From Arabidopsis thaliana (Eukaryota; Streptophyta; Magnoliopsida; Brassicales; Brassicaceae): DNA of 64,000 bases. Position 1 is the first letter of the stretch. Every line of letters starts with the position of its first letter. This document shows positions 53,711 through 64,000 of this stretch, piece after piece. The notes below the pieces were generated by a model. The model was not told the origin of the DNA and searched no databases. It saw only the letters and a list, made by a program, of their open reading frames with translations. The position numbers were made by a program, and so were the translations under genes. The stretch is taken from contig NC_003075.7 in NCBI RefSeq assembly GCF_000001735.4, forward strand, positions 7,441,001-7,505,000. The letters run 5' to 3'.

Positions 53711-56596
53711 TCATGAGAATTTTCGTTTCCTCGATATGGCTGTTCTATTTGATGAGACATGAGAAACAGATAAGCCTTGCTTGTGTGCTTCAACCATTGA
53801 ATACACCTGCACTCCAAAATTTGTTCCTTCTCAACCATCACATCCAAGGATAGTCTTTTAATATGTTGAAGACGAAAAGGAGGTACCTTTCTAACAGCTG
53901 ATGTCAGTCCCAAGGTAGAAAGAACATCACTGCTCACACACTTCCATGTTAGAGTGTCCTTTGCCTGACCTTTGAACAGATCTTCGGTTCCGCCTGTAAC
54001 TTCTTGTTAGTTTCTCTAACTATATGTAAAAAAGAGACCTAGAAAGAAAGAGATAGATAGTGGTCAAACCTGTAAGTTGTACAACTAATAGCTCCACATA
54101 AACTTTTCGACGAATGTGAGTGAATATGTGGACGAATTCTCCGAGTTCTTCTCTTGAAACTATAGTGCATGCTTTCTTGAGTTCTACATGAAAACGAAAT
54201 GCTTCCTTAAGGTAGACGTTTATTGCGTTCCTCCTTGTTGCCGAATCAGCTTCCTCATTTAATATAACAGATGGGAACTCCCAAAGACCAGCAAGCAGAC
54301 CTTGTTCGGGTCTTTTTACAAGAACAAATCTACCTCCTGATTGGTTCCTCTCCAGATTATGTATCTCCAAAACACAAACGCAACAAAAGTCGTGCCTTGG
54401 CTTGGCCTTGATTACTTTTGTAGGATAATCTGTCACGGAAATCGTTCTGTTTTCCTCGGAAAGTGAAAATGCACGACATTGGCTGGAAACAGGACAAGAA
54501 GAGCAACTTGGCTTTGATACAGTGCATAGTGTAGCACCAAGCTCCATCAGAGATTGGTTGAAATCTCCAGGGCGTGAAGGATCCACTAGCTGAGCAGCTA
54601 GTTTCCTGACAAAGATAAATGATTTCTTTATCCTCTCTTTTAGTATAGTCTCAATAGCGAAACATTCGAGCAAATACAAAAGTTATTTCACCAGAAATTC
54701 CTGGCCGTAAGTCGGTCTTTTGGATTAGCTGAGATGGCTTTTAATCTAGCAAGCACTCTTATCACATTTCCATCAACAACAGGTACTGCCTGGTTCATAA
54801 TAAGTGTCAAAAGACGTAAAGATAATTACTTAGATGTCTTACATTGATGACTGAAAAAAATGAAACTGACTCACCTCATTGAAAGCAATTGAGGCAATTG
54901 CTCCGGCTGTGTACTGTCCTATTCCTTTAACTTTCATCAAGCTAGACGCTTGATTAGGGAAACCCTCCGTCCCTGCAACAACCATCTTTGCACCCTGTGA
55001 GAATCAAGACAAGAAGAAAAGATCACAATGATATTTAGTGAACGTATCAACTAGGATCAAACCCCAGATTGCAGAAGAGTATTTACCTCTAAAAGAAAAC
55101 GTGCCCGCCGATAGTATCCCAAACCTGCCCACATTTCGTTTACCTCCTGCAGCGCGAAGAACTCAATTTGATTAGCAGTAAGAATCACTTTTTTCTCATT
55201 CCCCCTGAAGAAAACAAATCCCAATGGTGTGCATTGAAAAATAGAGACTAATAGAGTACTCATTTCCTTACTAATGATGGGAAAATGCAGAGCAAAACCT
55301 AAGAAGATTAAGCCTTTACTTCCCAGTTATTACACATCAAACATGATTCTCTAAAACCTTCTTTACAAAAAAAAAAACACAACCACATAGGGAATCAAAT
55401 GGAACATTTGTAGGATATATTCTCAATCTCCCACAGAGTAAGATAGAAAACACAGACACTCTCTAGAAAAGAGCCAATTTGCCAAACAAAGACAAGCAAG
55501 CAACAACATAACACAAGAAAAGAAAGCTCTTTCTTCTAACACACTCACACACTCTTTACAAAGTAGCCCATTTGCCAAAACAATGACAAGCAACATAACC
55601 TAAGAAAAGAAAGCTCTCTTGATCTACTAACGATAAGATTCTGCAGAGCAATACCAAAAAGGTGAAGTCTTTACTTCCCAACTGATGCACATGAGGATTG
55701 AAATAGTTTAACCCCAATTTCCCACATAGTAAGACTGTAAAAACACACAACAGTCTATACTAAGGAGCCCATTTGCCAAAACAATGACAAACAACATAAA
55801 TAACCCAAGAATATAAAGCTCTTTCTTCATCTACTAATGATAGGAAAGTGCAGAGCAATACCAAAAAGATGAAGTCTTTACTTCTCAATCAATGCACACA
55901 AGGACCCAAATATGATAGTCGATAAACCCCAATAAAAGAAAGCTATTTCTTCATCTAATTAATTCTCCCAAATTGAAAGAGAAGAATCACCTCAAGAGAA
56001 GCTTGACCAAGGTCATAAATGGTTGGCCATTTCTGCATCCAACGTTTATAATACTTCATTACAGTCTGAACCCTAGTTTGCTGAAGCATAATCTCCGATA
56101 CCCAAACCTCATAAGCTCTTCTCTCCTTTTCACTTTCACTTCTTCTGTTCCTCCATGGAAGATCTCTCTTATTCACATCGTACCAATCAAGCAAACCCAT
56201 TCTGATTTTCTGAGTTTCATTTTCACTAAAGAGATCCTCTATATCTCCTCCAAGCGCTTCTTCTTCTGCTTCTGCTTCTTCTTCTTCTTCTTCTTCTTCT
56301 TCTTCTGATTCTTCTTCTGCTTCTTCTTTGTCTGCTTCTGCTTCTGCTTCTTCTGCTTTTTCTTCTTCTTCTGCTTCTCGTTCTGCTTCTCGTTCTGCTT
56401 CTCGTTCTGCTTCTTTTTTCTCTCGACACTTTCTCATGAGTTTCTCGCGAGGAGCAAAAGATTGGGACATCGTTTTGGTCTTAAAGCTCGAAACTTTGCA
56501 ATGAAAACTTAGAATGGTCTTTGGATTTTGTCTCTGTGAAGCGACCGTTGATCTTTCGAATGTAGGGTTTAGAGCCACGCGGAGAAGACAAGCCAT
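53711..56596 (-). CDS. MYH: Adenine DNA glycosylase (MutY homologue)
   Basis: Seven exons: 55991-56596, 55087-55146, 54875-54994, 54692-54789, 54070-54605, 53887-53993, 53711-53806, in phase, 540 aa. MutY removes adenine mispaired with 8-oxoguanine in base-excision repair. The catalytic Glu is in [13 protein letters not shown] (E168), the helix-hairpin-helix is [17 protein letters not shown], and the catalytic Asp is in [11 protein letters not shown] (about D268). The 4Fe-4S cluster Cys pattern C-x6-C-x2-C-x5-C falls at 322, 329, 332 and 338. The C-terminal half has the NUDIX-like 8-oxoG reader. The N-terminus has a putative organelle presequence and an unusual Glu/Ala tract (about 62-113). 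The tail RKRKFS may be nuclear. Confidence 0.9.
55147..55990. repeat. Tandem repeats of about 200 bp in MutY intron 1
   Basis: Two long copies start at 55565 and 55766 (AGCCCATTTGCCAAAACAAT) and share about 200 bp, including AGAGCAATACCAAAAAG and TCTTTACTTC. A shorter copy starts at 55472 (GAGCCAATTTGCC) and a fragment of the tail lies at about 55264-55340. Copies differ by substitutions and deletions. Confidence 0.8.
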
Positions 56597-57008
56597 TCAA
56601 TTAGGAGGAATGTGGACTAAATTGAAACTTCCATATAGAATTAGAGATATTAAAAATTATGATACTTTTGGGGGATGACTATGCAAAAGAACATAACTTC
56701 TGGGGTAAAATGTAATTTATATATTAAAGGACTAATTGTCTAATTGACACAACGTTAAACAGTCTTTCTATGCCCATACACAAAAACAACAACAACAAAA
56801 AAAAGATTTTGGTAATCAAACCCAAAACTGAATGTGATCCATGCTACTATCTAAATTGTCTGTACATATTATCTCAAAGTCACTTGGATTGTAGAATTTT
56901 CCAATCTCAAATTATCTCAAACTGAATGCAGGAACTAAACATTCTTCCTCTATACAATCTTCTTCCCCTATTCTATCGCCGTCCTTGATGTCCAGATAAT
57001 AGCTACAA
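56597..57008. other. MutY promoter and RLT3 3' UTR
   Basis: About 410 bp separate the MutY ATG and the RLT3 stop, both genes on the minus strand. The segment must hold the MutY promoter and the RLT3 3' UTR. AT-rich; a CAA repeat lies at about 56785-56799. No gene. Confidence 0.5.
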
Positions 57009-60000
57009 CTACCGCTTAGACGCTCGTCTACCTGCAATGGAGTAATACACACAAGTGAGAAACTAAAACCACCCAAAAACATTATCAAGTTCAAGTGACG
57101 TGAAATCATCAAGACAATTGGCAAATGACGTGAAATCTGAAACTTCAAAAACGATCAGTCTTGAAAAGTCGTAAGCGAGAACAAGCAAAAGCAAGAAGGC
57201 TGAGTTCTGATAGATGAGTTTAGAAAAGTAGGATCATACTTGTATTTCTGGTCCTGCACAACGGTTGATCCCTTTCAGGTGGAGCTTTTTCGACATAGGG
57301 AGCAATCAAGGTATCCAATTTTACCAACCAGAGAGCAATCGCAGAAGTTGTTTGAGGCATCGAAGGGAAGCAATTTATGATTTCTCCCATTAAAGTCTGC
57401 CCTTGATCACTACAGTGCCATAGCCATTCTTCATTGATTGCCCCAACAAAGTCGCCAATCACCTTCATAAATTACACATAATGTTTTATCAATTTAAGAT
57501 TCAGTTGGAGGACAGTCAATTTGAACTAGGAAAAGGAGCTTATATAATAGAATGAAACCTGCGTAATTTCAGACACAGATGAGCTTCGCCGAAGTCTTTT
57601 CGCCCATAACCTATGAGCTGACTTTCTCCATGCACCAATCAAGGCATCTTCAGGCATAGCAGACTGCAACATGTTTCAGCACACGTAAAACAACAGAGGC
57701 ATCTCTTAATACAAACCAAGAAAGTAAGACTTTGAGCACTCAGAAAAAAAGTAAAGCAAAAGACTATTGACATACCTCAATGGCATATACTGCAGCTTTT
57801 AGTGATTGCAACTGGGAAGATAGAACTTTATGATCCGGAAATGTATCACACTCTTCTTTCCTCATACATGTGGCCGCATGAATCGCATATCTTTCTTCAA
57901 GATCTATATCAACCTCAAACGTGGCATGGCAAATCTTACAGTGCTTCTCATCTCTCCAATACAAATCATGGCAACTCTTACACCTAGTAAGTGAATCAAG
58001 GTAGGATCTTCGGCGGTGTTTAACAGAATTGAGATTAAAATTAAAATTTGCCCATATCCAATCATCAAATTCCTGAATAAGGCTCCACAATAAGCTTTTC
58101 TCCCGCTTACTTCCAATCTCAAATACTATAGCCGCATGTTGCGAGGAGAATTGATCATTGGCAATTTCATTCAGACATAGGTTGTTGTCTATATCAGAAA
58201 CAGGTGAAGAACTGTCCTCTCTAACTATATCTGTGAAATGGGCTGTCTCCGACTGGGTCACCTGTCTACTCAGCATGGCTTGACAAAGAAAACTTTCTCG
58301 TTTCTCCAACGACTCAATAAGACGAGCTTCCCGTCTGCCCCTATCGTCCAAAACTGACAACAGCGCCCGCAAAGCCTACACCAAGCGAAAGAGGAAATAA
58401 TCAGGCACATGATCATATAACTTTCAATACAAGTTTCCATTTAACCAGCAGAGTGATTAAGATTTCAGGAAGAGTACAATGACATTACCTCCTTGTTGTT
58501 GATAACTTCCCAATGACCATCTTCAGAAGATTCAAAGAACACACACCTATGACCAGGGTCATTTGCATTGCATGTGCCTAAGAAAAGCCAGTACCTGTTG
58601 AACCTTCGATCAGAACCAAGGTACACAGATTGCATAGGGTGAACATTATTCGCTCTATTTCCAGCCAGCTTTGCAAATGCCCCCACAATTGATGAAGAAT
58701 CAACTGGATGAGAATCAGACGATTTAGATAGTGCTTTTATTCCATAAAGCTCTCCTCCATGGACCCATGATCCACGTGGATAGCTGTACTGATTAGAGGA
58801 GGATCGCTTAATTTTTCCACCAGAACCATGACTATAGATACTAGGGGCACAGTCAGCCACAGCTCTCGGTAGATCCTGTGGTGAAAAATAAAAGTTAGCA
58901 CTACGCAACGGAGATATATAGATGTAACAAAAAAGCTTTTTCCAGTAACTTTCAAAAAAAAATGTCATTTTCTTAAGTTTCAAAGAAGGGTGTCAAGTTT
59001 TAGCTCATATCTTTAGTCAAGGTGCCGCCAAAATAACATGGATCAAAAGTCCATCTGCCCAAGATTTTATTAGACATGCAATGTTGGAGCGATCTAACAC
59101 TCAGGTTTTAAAAGTTATTCAGACCTCGACTCAGTTGAAATGTTGAAATATTTGGTCTAAATAGTATGTAGATTACCTCCATTCTGATAGTGGAACCAGA
59201 ACTAAGAAGATCAATCAAAGCCACAAAAACATCTAACTTCTCTTCAACGCTTAGGTCTGAATATTCGCCTTCCATTAGCCCCAACAGCCATGGTTCTCCG
59301 GGATGGCTTTCATCAATCTCACTACATACTTCCCGCATTTTACTTTTATGCTTCCGCCTTTTCCTACACTTAACTTTTCGAAGTGCAGGATTTTCTGAAA
59401 CATGTTCAATTTCATCACCAGAACTAATTGAGCAATCATCAGATTCATCATCAACACTCCCGGAGTCGTCCGAATCAGACTGGCTCTTGTCAGGGTCCTC
59501 AGAGAAACAATTAACACGTACACGATACGTTGATTCTGATATCTTTTCGAATAATGTAATATCACTTGCTAGAGTTGAACATATTGAATTCTCTCGTTCT
59601 TCTGGTACAGTTGCAAGATTTAGCACAGCAACCTACAAAACCACACACCATCAGCATATTCCATTAGATATCATCTAGGGTTTCAGAGAGCAGCCAAATA
59701 GTACAAGTAAACGACCAACCAAATTTAGTCCAAATTTCTCACTTTATTTACAAACAGAAGCTGATAATAATTTAACACCAACTTACCTCTGGAGCATCGG
59801 CTAACTCGGATATTTTCAAGCCATTATTGCCTTGCCCATTAAGCATTCTAAATAATTCACCCTTTAACGTTCCAAGACGAAGGCCATACTTTTTCATGAG
59901 TTTCCTTTCCTAGAGAAAGAAGAAAGGTAACATCAACCAACAATGCATCAGAAAAGAAAATGCCGAACTAAATAATACAAACATGTGGATATCATCAATA

Positions 60001-62920
60001 ACAAAATATAATCGAGCAAGAGCCTTCAATTCCCCACATATAACTGATCTATCTCCAAGAACAAAACAAGTAGATGCTAGTTGCTGAACTTCAATACGAA
60101 AGAAAAGGACAAGAAAATCATCATGGTCTTGAATAAAATATAGCCAAGCAAAGAAAGTCAACACAAAATGTTTCAATGATCAAACGTGTCAGCAAGAGTA
60201 CAAAATCAGTACCTTACTTAGTTCTTCTGATTGAACAGCACACTTCAATGAACCATAACCAGCGGCAACCAATATCTGCCGCAATAGTTCCGTCCATGTA
60301 AGAGAATTTAATGAATTTCTCCACATATCAAGAATAAGAATTTGGCTCTCAACCTGAAAAATATCGTGGAAAATGTCAAAATATATCCCGCTGTGCTACT
60401 ATTTTATGCGTTTATGAAAATAAAGTATAAAAAGGAAGCACACTGAAAGACAGGCCACGGAGATGGGAAGATTTTACCATAAATTATCTAATGTTGATCC
60501 TAAAACTCCATTATACTATCAAGTTCAAAAATAGCTCAACATTAGTGCTTACCGACTGAAGCAGGGCTAGAAACTTGCATGATATACTCAAGTTTGAAAA
60601 AGATCCCCTTTCCAGCTCGGTTTCAACATCAAGCAAAAGCAGCTTCAGCAGGGAAAGATGAATTTTACCAAGGAGCAAGGAATCCTGAGGTTCAAACACA
60701 GAAAGAGGAAATACAATATACATTATTTGTCAGAAAGATAAACGAAGTGAGAAAGCTGTAATATACAATAAACAATTTCCTTCCACAATAGAAAAAGGTA
60801 TGAAATTGAGTGTTTTTTTTATCAGATAAGAGCGACCACCTTATCGTGAAATGCCCGCGTGAACTCGTCTAGTGTAAAAGGACCTATGTCAAGAGTTACT
60901 GAATAAGTATATAGGAAATGGACAACCTGCAAAGAGAGTACTGAGTCACTTCCAAGAAAGTCAGAAATGAGAGGTAATTTATGAACACATTAAGATATCG
61001 CCAAGTGCCAATTTTGACAGTTTACCTTAAACAGTTTCTTAACAGACTCTGGAGAAGAATTCCATGGATGCAAACCAAAAGGCATCCTCATCTGAACAGA
61101 GTTTGGGGGAAACTTGGGCAATAAATCTGGAAACAATAAAGAACTGTCAGAGGACCGCATGGCACTGGACATGTAACAGAAGAACATGAACGAAAACTCT
61201 TTCATGTAAGACTGACTTACATACCTTTGCAAAGAAAACAACCATGAGATCCACTACTAGGATGATGGCATGAACATGTCAACGGATTTCCTCGCTCATG
61301 TCGCTCACGCATCTCTAATTCCTCGTCATCCACTAGTGTCGAAATTGTCTGGCAGGTTTCTTTAAATACCTCCCCGTCCGCGGCAAGCTCACAGTTTTCT
61401 TTAAATTCTCTCTGAGTTTCATCTTTGTTTAATTCCGCCTGCAGCAAAGAGTCAAGTCTTTGTTTGCATGTGACTATAATGAATCACAAGTGCCAAATAA
61501 AGATCAAGCTACCTCTCTATGTATAGAACGCCTCTTCTTTTCTGTCGACCTCTTCTGCAACAGTTTCTGCTTCTGAAAAAAGAAAATTGCAGTTAGCAAG
61601 AGATTTAAGAGAAAAAGGCAACAGAAAGAAAATGAATCATAATTATGAAAGATAAAGTAGGCAACCAATACCAGTATTGATGCTAATTGTCTTTGCTTTT
61701 TCTTTTGATGTGGGGGATTACGTGCTGAGCTTTGAGGTAATGTAGCTCTTTCATCCAATAAATCAACGCAAGGAGATACATCCCTCCTGTTTGGATTCAT
61801 TACACGCCATACAGTCATCAAACCCTTTCCAATACCATGTTTCATCACAGTAGCATTCTCTTGAATGCAATCCTGACTGGTATGATCCATCAGCTCAGAA
61901 ATCTAAAGAAAATTAAGATCAGGGACTAAGTAACTTAGCGTATCCAGGTAAAACTACCTTATGAAACAACACATATCCACTACCTTTCTTTTTCTTGCCA
62001 CTTTCTGTTTCTGTTGACCGACAGAAGAAGTGCCCAGCCAAGAAGCTAGCACAAGAGAAAGAAGTCCACGTTAGAATCAATATAACTATACGATACTTCT
62101 TGAAGTCATACAAAATCAAGTCCGCACTCATCCAGAGTCCAATTATCCAGTCATGCATATTTTTCATTAGAAAAATCAATACTAATATGAAAGCATTAAT
62201 TTCATAGTCACATTATAAAAGCTTTGGTGTTAATAGTCAATTTTTCAGAAACCCTAGCCTTCTTCATTATACAGGTTTTTATATTGCGATGTAGCGATAA
62301 AGGTGGATATACCTTTGCGAGCTCCAGACGGGAGATGATCAAATTCAGAACCAAGCGATGGACCATCCTTTCGAAAAACTTTAGCCAAAATGTGTGATGA
62401 AGGCAACAAGTTTTGACAACTGGCCTTCCTTGTTCCCACAATACATCTTTCCTCAACAGCTACTCCAACGCATCTGGAAGATGTGGAACTCCTCATGAGG
62501 GATCTATCGTATAACTGAGGATTCTTTGCTCCCAACCCATCATTCGCCATGGATTTTACACCTTTCCCTCTACTCCTTCTTCTCTTGAACCATCCACGTA
62601 CTTCCTTCAATGTTAACCCTAAAGACTTCCCCAAGTCCTCCATTTCCTTAGGAGTCGGATACATTTGCTCTGCTTTCACAAATACGATAGCTATCAGTGA
62701 CAGCAAAAGAAACGAAAAACCAAAAGAGAAATATAACCAAAAGTAAACCATATCCAAAAAGCTACCACAGGAGGCCAATTCTAGAGATATTCTTACAAAG
62801 ATGATCAACACAAACTAACATATCATCTTATGTATGTTACTACAAATAGAAAAAAGAAAAAATCGCACCCAAATAAAAACCCTCAAGAGCTTGAACTTGT
62901 AGTGGCGATTTCCTCTTCAT
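57009..62920 (-). CDS. RLT3: RLT3, homeodomain/DDT chromatin-remodelling partner
   Basis: Seventeen exons join in phase to 1117 aa: 62869-62920, 62313-62669, 61984-62045, 61672-61902, 61513-61572, 61225-61438, 61026-61126, 60840-60926, 60553-60684, 60213-60353, 59787-59909, 59177-59632, 58489-58875, 57776-58375, 57559-57663, 57240-57462, 57009-57031. A homeodomain-like start (QALEGFYL..YPTPKEMEDLGKSLG..VRGWFKRRRSR) is followed by a charged region, a DDT domain (about 355-410, FTLDEFTRAFHD), HARE-HTH (about 440-520) and WHIM-like segments (GSDRRFNRYWLFLG). RLT1/RLT2 bind ISWI ATPases CHR11/CHR17 to repress flowering genes; RLT3 is the divergent third member. The last exon has only seven codons. 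Confidence 0.88.
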
Positions 62921-63875
62921 TTCCACTTAAATAAACTTCAGAAAATCTCTTACTCTCTCTTAAGGTATCAAAACCAGGCGCATAATAGTTAAAGCCGTCT
63001 CCAACATTTCTGCAACATCAAGCAATCAATTATCTTCATCATCATTATCCCATAAAAACTGATCAAAAATCATAAAGCTATCAGACCACAAGAGGAAGAA
63101 GCGATCACCACTGATCACTTAAATCGCTACGCTTCAATACAACAAATCCAAAATTACCGGAAATGAATTCAAAACAAATGAATTCAACCCAATAATCGCA
63201 TCAAATGATGAACACACGAAATCAAAAAAGAATTACCCAGAAACTTAGATTTCCATAGTGGCTTAGACACACTAAAATGAAGCGATACACAACAGTAGAA
63301 GTACAATTAAAAGCAAAGAGCAAAGTCAATTCACAAAAACCATTAGAATTGAAGATACCCGAATCTCAGTTTCAGCGAAATTGATGGAAAAAAACACAAC
63401 GAAATGAAGATGATGATGATGATAACTGAACTTAAGAACAGTCACTACACACACAGAAAAAATCCCAGAAAATGAAAAGCACATGGAAACTTACAGAGAG
63501 AGAATCAAGTGCAGAGAAATGGAAGAAAGGAGGAGGTAGAAGAAGAAGAATAAGAGTAAGATTTTAGAAAGAGAAGAGAGTAGTAGGGTTTTGGGTTTTT
63601 TATCATCTTCCCTTCTTTCTCTGATTCTGGGGTTTTACGGATATTTGTTTTGTTTTTCACTCCTCTCTTAAAATGCTAAAAATATCTCTGTTCATAACAC
63701 GACGTAGTTTTCGTCAGTCTAAGTAATTAGGGTTTTTTCGGGAAAAATCAATCTCCCGGTTTAAAACCCGGTTATTTCACAACTAAACCGGAATCTTCAT
63801 TGGTTTCGAGTTACATATAGTATTAATTTAACCTCGCAATCTCGTTTCTTCAAGGTCTTTGTATAATCATCATCA
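62921..63875. other. RLT3 leader and divergent promoter to the next gene
   Basis: RLT3 (-) and the 63876 gene (+) diverge over about 950 bp. The RLT3 leader appears to contain an intron ending near 62940 and A-rich sequence. TTAGGGTTTT near 63728-63737 is telo-box-like on the other strand (AAAACCCTAA). No gene. Confidence 0.5.
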
Positions 63876-63968
63876 ATGGAGAAATTGGCAAAAACAGCTT
63901 CGACAATTCCGAAACGGACCTCAAATAAATCCCAACCCGATTTTGATTACTCTATAAGGAAGCAAAAG
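63876..63968 (+). CDS. First exon of an unidentified gene, cut by the window end
   Basis: ATG at 63876 opens a 31-codon exon (MEKLAKTASTIPKRTSNKSQ onward) ending at AAG|GTTCCTTTTCG, a plausible donor at 63969. The next exon lies outside the window. The basic, Ser/Lys-rich start has no recognisable domain. I cannot name it from this stub. Confidence 0.6.
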
Positions 63969-64000
63969 GTTCCTTTTCGATTTCTCTTTCTGTGTTCATA

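Noticed and set aside
56226-56429. Arg/Ser-rich 67-aa minus frame resembling an SR protein
   Set aside because: It is the plus-one frame of the MutY Glu/Ala microsatellite; a GAA/GCA repeat reads as RSRS in another frame.

Overview
The window is nuclear plant DNA, almost certainly Arabidopsis thaliana chromosome 4 short arm (locus block I recall as At4g12560 to At4g12760). The evidence is gene density (about one gene per 3 kb), short AT-rich introns with GT..AG borders, and proteins I recognise in a familiar order: CPR1, UPL5, EMC3, a SNU13 homologue, TFIIF-alpha, ORC1B, an FPA-like RRM/SPOC protein, a TM9 protein, NUDT7, FLA2, MutY and RLT3. Locus numbers and names come from memory; exon borders were worked out here by joining reading frames at GT..AG sites. 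No tRNA, rRNA, CRISPR or operon-like structure was seen.

Layout. 0.8-8 kb: F-box gene CPR1 and HECT E3 ligase UPL5 (+), separated by an AT-rich gap holding an Emigrant-type MITE. 8.4-13.2 kb: a small Lys/Glu-rich protein gene (-), then EMC3 (-) and SNU13 (+) divergent over a 319-bp promoter with telo-boxes. 13.9-17.3 kb: the TFIIF large subunit and, right behind it, an intron-less partial copy of its C-terminal winged helix. 18.2-26.6 kb: a short B3-like gene, the single-exon replication gene ORC1B (-) with an E2F site, and a divergent RRM/RRM/SPOC gene with a 2.2-kb first intron. 27.2-37.2 kb: TM9 protein (-), a PHD-plus-Myb protein (+), and an uncharacterised nine-exon membrane protein (+). 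37.2-39.9 kb: a gene-free gap holding a decayed hAT transposase split by a Tourist-like MITE. 39.9-48.6 kb: DUF868 gene, O-fucosyltransferase-like gene, ARM-repeat gene and NUDT7. 48.6-53.2 kb: a repeat-rich gap, FLA2, and two tandem 60-codon genes ending in the peroxisomal signal SRL. 53.7-64 kb: MutY glycosylase and the 17-exon regulator RLT3 (both -), then the first exon of another + gene that leaves the window.

The genes are independently transcribed; there is no shared pathway. Loose themes are defence control (CPR1 and NUDT7 are both known negative regulators of immunity), genome maintenance and chromatin (ORC1B, MutY, RLT3, the PHD/Myb protein) and secretory-system proteins (EMC3, TM9, FLA2). 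I see no new multi-gene system. The most interesting structure is in the mobile-element debris and the young duplicates: the intron-less TFIIF fragment, the nested hAT/MITE, two poly(A) tracts with target-site-like repeats, and the SRL-ending micro-protein pair.
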